Assembly (NCBI GenBank): GCA_964614375.1
Contig: CAZTLI010000035.1
Span: 1 to 20,594, forward strand
Source of the DNA: CAZTLI01 sp964614375
GTDB taxonomy: Bacteria > Chloroflexota > Anaerolineae > Aggregatilineales > Phototrophicaceae
Direction: 5' to 3'
DNA length: 20,594 nucleotides
The translations under genes and the position numbers were made by a program. The notes beneath the pieces are model-generated. The model made no database searches. It saw only the letters and a list, made by a program, of their open reading frames with translations, and was not told where the DNA came from. Positions 15,520 through 20,594 of the stretch are shown piece after piece (position 1 is the first letter of the stretch; every line of letters starts with the position of its first letter).

Positions 15520-15576
15520 GCGATTTCGTTGACAGAATTGGACAAAATAGCCGCATCAAATGGCGGGCGACGCGCT

Positions 15577-15604
15577 ATTATAGCACGCGGCGCGCGTCTG
15601 TCGA
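15577..15604 (-). promoter_or_regulatory. Promoter of the M23 peptidase gene, with palindromic -10
   Basis: On the minus strand, TCGACA (15604-15599; 5 of 6), a 16-base spacer, and a perfect TATAAT (15582-15577) preceded by TGC, an extended -10. The -10 is embedded in the palindrome GCTAT-T-ATAGC. Expected transcription start is near 15570, about 50 bases before the ATG. Confidence 0.7.
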
Positions 15605-15668
15605 GGCGGCATTGCTATTGCACAGGGCAAGCGTAGTGCAGCGGATAGGTTGTGTGCGGTTGCTTTAC

Positions 15669-16166
15669 TCAGTCCTGATTGGCGGCAGCGTACAGAATAC
15701 GGTCAATGTATTCTTGCTCATAACGCACGGCATCGCGTATCAAGTCGGTCAGCGAAATGGGTTCACCGCCCCAGGGGGGCACCACATCCTCACCCATCCG
15801 CGAAACGGGAATCGCGCGCACGGCTTCAATCAAGCGTTCGCGGACCGCCGACCATTCATCCATGACCTCTTTCACCGGGTCATTTTTGTGCTTGTCGTAG
15901 TGCTTCTTGTTGAAGCTATCGACCTTTTTAGGGTTAAAGCGGGGAATACGATATTTTTGACCCACAAGGAATGCCTCGACAGCGCGGGTTTTTTCCATTT
16001 CCCACATGGTGATATGCGAGATGACATCTTTCACCGTCCAGCCCGTGTCTTCAAAAACCTCCATATACGGACTGATTTGGTTCAGCGCCGTTTGGGAGAG
16101 CTGCCGCTGTTTCTGCAATTCATACGTCAATGCTTGAGTGATATTGAGGGTGCTGTTTTCGTCCAT
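15669..16166 (-). CDS. DinB/ClbS-like four-helix-bundle protein
   Basis: This is a helical protein of 165 residues with the DinB-superfamily signature GWTVKDVISHITMWE (42-56), where H51 is the usual first metal ligand on helix 2. The middle block (VDSFNKKHYDKHKN-x-PVKEVMDEW) and the final helix (LIRDAVRYEQEYIDRIL) match the ClbS/DfsB branch in spacing. The last helix has YEQEY where metal-binding relatives carry HxxxH, so a complete metal triad is not visible. Relatives include thiol-dependent transferases and the colibactin self-protection protein ClbS; assigning either role would be a guess. It is probably cytosolic. It lies 103 bases downstream of the alginate-lyase-like gene on the same strand, with a possible TGC-TAGACT extended -10 (complement of 16237-16245) in that gap. 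Confidence 0.7.
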   Translation of the reverse strand: MDENSTLNITQALTYELQKQRQLSQTALNQISPYMEVFEDTGWTVKDVISHITMWEMEKTRAVEAFLVGQKYRIPRFNPKKVDSFNKKHYDKHKNDPVKEVMDEWSAVRERLIEAVRAIPVSRMGEDVVPPWGGEPISLTDLIRDAVRYEQEYIDRILYAAANQD

Positions 16167-16269
16167 GTTTCCGCTTTCATCTTGACAATCGATCTAAGCC
16201 CCAAAAAGATTGTGCCATAAAGCACGCCGTGAGAAAAGTCTAGCACGGTTTGGAAATGTTACGGTGAAG

Positions 16270-17190
16270 CTATCCGAACAAACCGCGCCGCTGCACCCAC
16301 CCATGCGAGAGGGTGGTCAATCCGCCGCCAAACACATCATACAGCGGGCGGTGATTGTCTAACATCGCTTCAATCGTGCGGGGACGATGGCGCAAATTCA
16401 GCATTTCGACAAAACCTCCGTGCTGGCTGATGAGTGCCTGTACATGCTCAGTTTCGAGTCCCGCTTCCCAGCGCCACTTTTCCGGGAAGTGATAATAAAA
16501 CAAGATGTACGCCGCCGCTGTCAGCACCGATACACCACGATTATCATATGCCCACAAATCATCGCCCGCATGAGTCGCCATTTCTGCCGTTTGCACCAGC
16601 GCCGCGACAGATAGCACCTGCCATTCATAGGTGCGCCCATTCGGAACAGACACGGCCTGTTTGATATAGCCTTCGGGATGGATGTCGTGATCGATCACCG
16701 CGCGATAGGTCGATGTGCCTGTCGTGAACAAATCCTCGCGCTCTAATACCACGCCCGCGCCGACCTGCAAGGCCGCCAACCACAACGTTTCGACATACAC
16801 GGCGTCTTCTGGTGGCGTCAATAAGTCGGTGACGCGCTGACTGTAGGCAGCGCGCGCAGCATCGAGTTGACCATCCTGCATCAACACCGGACGCAGCAGT
16901 TCGATACCCTGTCCAAGTGCGAGGGCAATCGCCAGTTCTTCGTGATAGCCCTGTTCAATCGGGGCAGATAACGCCGCCAGCAGCAGCGGCAGCGCGCGCC
17001 AGCCCGCCGCATCATCCTCAGCAAACAGGGCGCGCAAACCCAACCACTGCGCGCCGGGTAAGTCGCCGTCCTGTTCGCTATCATGCAGCAGTTGCCATGC
17101 CGACGCAAACGGTTCACGGTCACGTTGTTTGCGGGCCGTTTGCACCTGTTCACTCGTAAAATACAGTCCACAATGTTGAGGCTTGAACAT
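16270..17190 (-). CDS. Alginate-lyase-like alpha-helical toroid protein
   Basis: This is a 306-residue, strongly helical protein. The region from about 168 to 240 (HDIHPEGYIKQAVSVPNGRT, YEWQVLSVAALVQTAEMAT, then DDLWAYDNRGVSVL) resembles the alginate-lyase domain of alpha/alpha-toroid polysaccharide lyases, where a 'bulk' sequence carries Tyr/His residues of the active site. The match is by pattern only, and the family is often annotated in Chloroflexota. No signal peptide is present, so it may act inside the cell on imported oligouronides, or have another role. It could instead be a different six-hairpin enzyme. The ATG at 17190 is preceded by a TATAAT at 17230-17235 and lacks an obvious ribosome binding site. 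It is divergent from the gene at 17339. Confidence 0.55.
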   Translation of the reverse strand: MFKPQHCGLYFTSEQVQTARKQRDREPFASAWQLLHDSEQDGDLPGAQWLGLRALFAEDDAAGWRALPLLLAALSAPIEQGYHEELAIALALGQGIELLRPVLMQDGQLDAARAAYSQRVTDLLTPPEDAVYVETLWLAALQVGAGVVLEREDLFTTGTSTYRAVIDHDIHPEGYIKQAVSVPNGRTYEWQVLSVAALVQTAEMATHAGDDLWAYDNRGVSVLTAAAYILFYYHFPEKWRWEAGLETEHVQALISQHGGFVEMLNLRHRPRTIEAMLDNHRPLYDVFGGGLTTLSHGWVQRRGLFG

Positions 17191-17229
17191 CTATCACACT
17201 CACAATCGGTTTACGCCGCCACAATCCAC

Positions 17230-17258
17230 ATTATAACGGCGCGGCAAGCGTGATTAAA
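17230..17258 (-). promoter_or_regulatory. Possible promoter of the alginate-lyase-like gene
   Basis: On the minus strand, a perfect TATAAT (17235-17230) with a poor -35 (TTTAAT, 17258-17253) at 17 bases. The divergent plus-strand promoter begins at 17259, so the two promoters abut. Confidence 0.4.
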
Positions 17259-17287
17259 TTGTCAATTGACCGCCCTCCGACTATACT
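17259..17287 (+). promoter_or_regulatory. Promoter of the 17339 gene, overlapping a perfect palindrome
   Basis: TTGTCA at 17259-17264, a 17-base spacer, and TATACT at 17282-17287 (5 of 6 each). The 10-base perfect palindrome GTCAATTGAC (17261-17270) overlaps the -35, a typical position for a repressor site. Confidence 0.6.
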
Positions 17288-17338
17288 ATATTCAGCGTAT
17301 ATCAGTATTGTTACATTCAACAACGCGGGCGGCAGCTT

Positions 17339-18007
17339 ATGGACACCCCCCAACACCAACCCGAACCACCGGATGGCGCGCCTCTGCCTTCGGATTCCAT
17401 GCCTGACCAGGAGCCGGAAGACGCGCGCAAAGCCCTGCAAGCCATCCGCCGTAACATGGAACAGGTGGCGCAGGAATTTTCCGATGGCAAAATCAGCCGC
17501 GCCCAATTCAGCGCCATTTATGCCCACTACAGCGAAAAGCGCACCGTTGTCGAAAAGCTCATCGAGCGCAATGCCGATTCTACCGCATTGCAAGCCGCTG
17601 CCGCGCCGGGACGCACGACCTATCTACGGAATCGGTTTGAAGCCCGCCCGCTGTATTTTCTGGTGTTTTCACACGGGAATAAAACGCCGCTGCTGCGCGA
17701 TGGCAAACAACCGCCCAATAGCGCCGAGCAAATTTACCGTCTGTTGAAAGTGTTGTGGGCGATGCAAACGCCGCGTGTGGGATTAGCGCGCAAGTCGATG
17801 GGCAATGGCTTGTGGCTGGTGATGGTGCTGGGTGAACGCGCCTTCACACTGGTGATTTATTCGCTGCAACCCTCGACCATGCAGACCAATTACGTGCGTG
17901 ATTTACATGATGACTTTGAGCGTGCGAATCGCATGGCATTGGAACGGGGCTTGTCTGCGGAGACGATGGTGTTTCCACAGCGGGCGCTGCTGGAAAACAC
18001 GCTATAG
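17339..18007 (+). CDS. Hypothetical protein, coiled-coil plus alpha/beta domain
   Basis: I do not recognise this family. The 222 residues begin with a Pro/Asp/Glu-rich, probably disordered tail (1-30). A helical segment follows (about 28-78) containing DGKISRAQFSAIYAHYSEKR, which looks like a helical hairpin or short coiled coil. The C-terminal 120 residues have alternating strands and helices (PLYFLVFSHG, LWLVMVLGERAFTLVIYSL, a long helix near FERANRMALERG), which could be a roadblock/longin-like or profilin-like fold; that is an impression only. There is no signal peptide or membrane segment. The ATG at 17339 has no clear ribosome binding site but a good promoter upstream. Its stop overlaps the stop of the convergent gene by 6 bases. 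Codon use resembles the neighbours. Confidence 0.75.
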   Translation: MDTPQHQPEPPDGAPLPSDSMPDQEPEDARKALQAIRRNMEQVAQEFSDGKISRAQFSAIYAHYSEKRTVVEKLIERNADSTALQAAAAPGRTTYLRNRFEARPLYFLVFSHGNKTPLLRDGKQPPNSAEQIYRLLKVLWAMQTPRVGLARKSMGNGLWLVMVLGERAFTLVIYSLQPSTMQTNYVRDLHDDFERANRMALERGLSAETMVFPQRALLENTL

Positions 18008-18949
18008 CAGCGGCTGCGGACGCGGCACTTCGTCCATATCTTCTAACGCAACGACACACACCACGCCCGACATCGCAAAGGCCACCAAGCCCTTGTTATA
18101 GACCGCCAGCGCACTTAGACCGACTTTGAGGGGTGGGATGTCTGCCAATAACTGCACCTGTGTCGCCGCGGCAACCATATCAATGCCGAAGCGCTGGTGG
18201 GTGAGGGTGAGGTCTTTACCACGATACACACGGATGACGCCTGTCTCAATATCCCCTGTCGCGACATACCCCGCGCCCGGTGAACACGACAATTTACCCA
18301 GATAATAGTACAACGGTAGACGCTGCGCCACCTTGCCCGCTGAATTGACAACCAGCAGCTGCTGTCCATCCGTGGCGAAAATCGTGCCCGCATGGGCAGC
18401 GACGACCTGTAACGGCAGTCCCACCTCCGGCGTGAGGCCGATGTCCACCGCGCCCACCGGGATATTCTGTTGATAGATGTGCAGATGCCCATTTTCGTCC
18501 AGCGCGGCGACGATACCCAATGCCCCATCCATCGCCACACTGACAAACGCGGGCGGCTCGGCTGTCGCATCGCCATTATCCTGGGCAGGCTTGACCGGGA
18601 GCTTAACCTCTTTGCCTTCGGTTTCGAGATAGAGGTCTGCCCCGCCCGTGTGATACAAGCGCATCCGACCATCATCGGTGCAGTAAAGCGTCGTGCCATT
18701 GAAGCGCACCACCGGCAGATAGACCCCTGTCGGCGCGCACAGACTCCCGACAAATGCCTGCCATGCTTCGCCTGTGCGTTCGGCAGCCACAGGTGGGTCA
18801 ACGTGGTTTTCGCCGTGCGCCGCGCCGGTTTCCAGATGATAGAAGGCCACACGGTTACGCCGTGTCCACACTGCTAGAAATGGATCGCTGCCGGGGAGAA
18901 TGTCCAGTTGGGGTATTGCCTGATTGGTTAAGTGTACACGCCAACCCAT
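18002..18949 (-). CDS. Hypothetical beta-propeller-like protein
   Basis: The 315 residues are rich in short strands and repeat a loose pattern of 'x-V-h-x-x-[DN]-G-x-h-x-h-Y' (for example LYCTDDGRMRLYHTGG, VAALDENGHLHIYQQN, IFATDGQQLLVVNSAGK, VATGDIETGVIRVYRG), as in WD40- or PQQ-type beta-propellers. No enzymatic motif or signal peptide is visible, so a protein-interaction role in the cytosol is a reasonable inference. I chose the ATG at 18949 (MGWRVHL) rather than the in-frame ATG at 19030 because the 27 extra residues are encoded by a phased TTGGGAT repeat and look non-coding; neither start has a clear ribosome binding site. Its tail overlaps the convergent upstream gene by 6 bases. Confidence 0.65.
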   Translation of the reverse strand: MGWRVHLTNQAIPQLDILPGSDPFLAVWTRRNRVAFYHLETGAAHGENHVDPPVAAERTGEAWQAFVGSLCAPTGVYLPVVRFNGTTLYCTDDGRMRLYHTGGADLYLETEGKEVKLPVKPAQDNGDATAEPPAFVSVAMDGALGIVAALDENGHLHIYQQNIPVGAVDIGLTPEVGLPLQVVAAHAGTIFATDGQQLLVVNSAGKVAQRLPLYYYLGKLSCSPGAGYVATGDIETGVIRVYRGKDLTLTHQRFGIDMVAAATQVQLLADIPPLKVGLSALAVYNKGLVAFAMSGVVCVVALEDMDEVPRPQPLL

Positions 18950-18962
18950 GATGGTTAGATTC

Positions 18963-18990
18963 TTGGGATATACTTGGGATATTTTGGGAT
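18963..18990. repeat. Three phased TTGGGAT repeats upstream of the propeller gene
   Basis: TTGGGAT occurs at 18963, 18974 and 18984, spacings of 11 and 10 bases, that is about one helical turn each. They lie 14-41 bases upstream of the chosen ATG on the minus strand (as ATCCCAA) and may bind a regulator or overlap the promoter. Confidence 0.5.
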
Positions 18991-19136
18991 AAATGTACAC
19001 CAGAATCACCCTATGAGGCAATGTTTTCAAACCAAATCGTTACATCACCGCTTAAATTAGCGTGATTTTAAGGGTGAATTGACGTGGTTCGTGGTTAGGA
19101 TTAGGCTGATACAACAGCGACAGCACAGGCGCAACT

Positions 19137-19211
19137 ATGCCCGATACCCCTTCGCTCAAAGAACGCATAGACTCGTGCATTCATCCGGGCGCATGTCATT
19201 TTTGGGGCTGA
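19137..19211 (+). CDS. Possible 24-residue peptide
   Basis: ATG to TGA encodes MPDTPSLKERIDSCIHPGAC ending HFWG. A weak AGGCG lies 5 bases upstream, and a weak promoter (19079-19107) would start transcription near 19114. The two cysteines and two histidines are notable, but a frame this short can arise by chance. I do not recognise it. Confidence 0.2.
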   Translation: MPDTPSLKERIDSCIHPGACHFWG

Positions 19212-19346
19212 TTCGGCGCTAGAATGTAATAATATTTGTAATTTTATCGGTTTCTCCTGTGTTTTACAGAGTCGTCACAAATCCAGTTTTCACCGTTCCC
19301 ACCAGCGCGAAACGCAGGCAAAGATGCAACAAATGCCATGTTGACG

Positions 19347-19352
19347 TATAAT
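19347..19352 (+). promoter_or_regulatory. Probable -10 element of the 19396 gene
   Basis: A perfect TATAAT lies 43 bases upstream of the start codon. TTGACG sits directly against it rather than at -35 distance, and no good -35 was found. Confidence 0.4.
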
Positions 19353-19395
19353 CGGGCACAACTAAAGGCCCAATTATAACCCATTTGAGAGTACG

Positions 19396-20594
19396 ATGGT
19401 CGATCAACGCCTGCTCAAACAACTGGATAGCTCCGATGTCAACACGCGGAAAAAAGCGATTCGGGCATTGGCACAAACCAAAGACCCCGACGCCATACAA
19501 TATCTCGCCGCCGTCTTCAAATCCGACCCCGACCCCGAAGTGCGCGATATGGCGCTAAAGGCGGGTAAATATATCCGCAAGAATGCTGAAGAGGCCGGGC
19601 CGATACAACCCACAGCAGCCCCGGCGTCGCGTCTGCCGCGTGAGGACATTTACCCCGATGACGATGAAGACGCTGATGATTTATTGCCGGACGCGATTGA
19701 AGTCTCGGAGGCGGATAAAGAACGCGCCAACGGCCTGGTCCAGTCTGCGCTCAATCTGCACATGCGTGACGAAAACATCAAAGCCGCCAGAGACCTCGAA
19801 AACGCCCTGCGTATCAACCCCATGCTGCAATATGATGCCTATGTCAAAAATCTGATTTCAACCATCACCGGGCAGACTCCCGATGATTTTGTCTCGCGCA
19901 TATCCGGTGATTTAAAACGCGGCATGGAGGAGCGCAAAAAACGCGCTGAACTGAAAGCATCAGCCACGCGCGCACACAATCGCCTGGCATTGACGATGAT
20001 GGTCGGGGCATTGGTGATGCTGGTCAGTTTCTTCACCATGCCCTGGTTCAATCTGGGGCCGCTGCCATTGGTCGCCGATGGACAGGCTACCACTATCGGC
20101 GCATCGTTCGATGCCATGCGCGCCGAGATTAACAATACGGTTGAAGGCGTGCAGGAACTCGAAAATATCCCCGAATCCCTGCAACAACGCATCGACACTA
20201 TGATTAGCGCCCTCAACGGCCTCAAAATCGACTTCACAGGTATCGAAATGGCGCTGGTTGCTATCGGTGTCAGCGACGCGATAGAGGTGCTGGGGATTCC
20301 GCGCGTGCTCGAAGCTACATCCGACCTGTTGGAGGTCATGGGTCTACCGACGCTCGAGACGAGTATCGCTTCTGCGCGGAATACGCCTGCGTTGCTGGAC
20401 TTTACACTCATCTTGCCGCCGATAATGGCGATTCTCATCCTGATCATCGGCATTATGCTGCTCACCCGCAGCAGCACCCTGGTGAGCCTGTGGCTGGCGA
20501 TGATGCTCTTCAGCATCGGGACATTGATTCCGGTCATCTATTTCTTCGCCGAATCGTTCAACGCAGTCGTGGCGGGTAATACCAGTTTTGAAGC
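19396..20594 (+). CDS. HEAT/TPR-like membrane protein, 3' end outside window
   Basis: The frame is open from the ATG at 19396 to the window edge, giving 399 residues so far. GAGAG lies 4 bases upstream of the start. Residues 1-64 are a HEAT-like helical repeat (LLKQLDSSDVNTRKKAIRAL, then YLAAVFKSDPDPEVRDMALK). An acidic, Pro-rich linker follows (66-100), then a TPR-like helical pair (about 105-156: ANGLVQSALNLHMRD, ARDLENALRINP) and a basic segment before the first membrane helix (about 197-216). A large extracytoplasmic or loop region (217-334) leads to two more membrane helices (335-357 and 362-384). The N-terminal half is probably cytosolic and binds partner proteins. I do not recognise the family. 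Opposite-strand frames over this region are Ser/Arg-rich and are shadows of this gene. Confidence 0.85.
   Translation, partial: MVDQRLLKQLDSSDVNTRKKAIRALAQTKDPDAIQYLAAVFKSDPDPEVRDMALKAGKYIRKNAEEAGPIQPTAAPASRLPREDIYPDDDEDADDLLPDAIEVSEADKERANGLVQSALNLHMRDENIKAARDLENALRINPMLQYDAYVKNLISTITGQTPDDFVSRISGDLKRGMEERKKRAELKASATRAHNRLALTMMVGALVMLVSFFTMPWFNLGPLPLVADGQATTIGASFDAMRAEINNTVEGVQELENIPESLQQRIDTMISALNGLKIDFTGIEMALVAIGVSDAIEVLGIPRVLEATSDLLEVMGLPTLETSIASARNTPALLDFTLILPPIMAILILIIGIMLLTRSSTLVSLWLAMMLFSIGTLIPVIYFFAESFNAVVAGNTSFE

Larger units (their letters stand above)
18950..19395. other. Gene-poor intergenic region
   Basis: These 446 bases separate divergent genes and hold no convincing large gene. 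They contain the phased TTGGGAT repeats (18963-18990), a possible promoter TTGACG-17-TAGGCT (19079-19107), a 24-codon open frame (19137-19211), an A/T-rich patch (about 19222-19248) and a TATAAT (19347-19352) before the next gene. No terminator hairpin or tRNA was seen. Confidence 0.7.

Noticed and set aside
15612..16220. Plus-strand open frame of 202 codons
   Set aside because: Antisense to the DinB-like gene and starts within noncoding DNA without a ribosome binding site.
17250..17747. Plus-strand open frame overlapping the 17339 gene
   Set aside because: Begins at the promoter itself and reads the 17339 gene in another frame; the 17339 frame has the more protein-like composition.
19839..20537. 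Minus-strand open frame of 232 codons near the right edge
   Set aside because: Low-complexity Ser/Arg/Ile-rich translation opposite the open HEAT/TPR-like frame, which has the better start and structure.

Overview
The window looks like a bacterial chromosome segment of moderate GC, most likely from an uncultured or little-studied Chloroflexota, close to Anaerolineae. That placement is inferred from gene content: a beta subunit of RNA polymerase with a large insertion, tandem-FHA and triple-SH3 proteins, Thr/Pro-rich 'TPTATP'-type linkers on secreted proteins, and several proteins of unrecognised family. No phage, transposase, CRISPR array, tRNA or rRNA was seen. Housekeeping and accessory genes are interleaved with good sigma70-type promoters and three convincing intrinsic terminators.

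Layout. 1-901: the 3' part of an ECF-type sigma factor and a small single-pass membrane protein beside it, a possible regulator of that sigma, ended by a terminator (996-1026). 1036-5218: a self-contained rpoB unit with its own near-consensus promoter, a leader of about 150 nt and a strong terminator; rpoC does not follow. 5300-6841: endonuclease V (DNA repair) and a double FHA phosphopeptide-binding protein, each with its own promoter. 6929-9572, minus strand: an RlmD/TrmA-like RNA methyltransferase lacking its catalytic residues, a short pyrophosphatase-like protein, and an inositol-monophosphatase-family enzyme, in that transcriptional order. 9751-14488, plus strand: a secreted triple-SH3 protein, a two-helix membrane protein whose mRNA is probably leaderless, a ZADH2/PTGR3-type oxidoreductase, a family-2 glycosyltransferase and an orphan NarL-like response regulator. 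14569-17190, minus strand: a secreted M23 peptidase, a DinB/ClbS-like four-helix protein and an alginate-lyase-like protein. 17339-18949: two convergent genes of unknown function whose stop codons overlap. 18950-19395: a gene-poor stretch. 19396 to the right edge: the start of a large HEAT/TPR-like membrane protein that runs off the window.

No single multi-gene defence or biosynthetic system is apparent. The observations most worth pursuing are the RNA methyltransferase with Ser and Asp in place of the catalytic Cys and Glu but an intact SAM site, the insertion and rifampicin-pocket substitutions in RpoB, the stand-alone rpoB unit, and several short regulatory patterns (a palindrome between divergent promoters, helically phased repeats, and a leaderless start). 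Everything here was read by eye; no alignment or database search was run.
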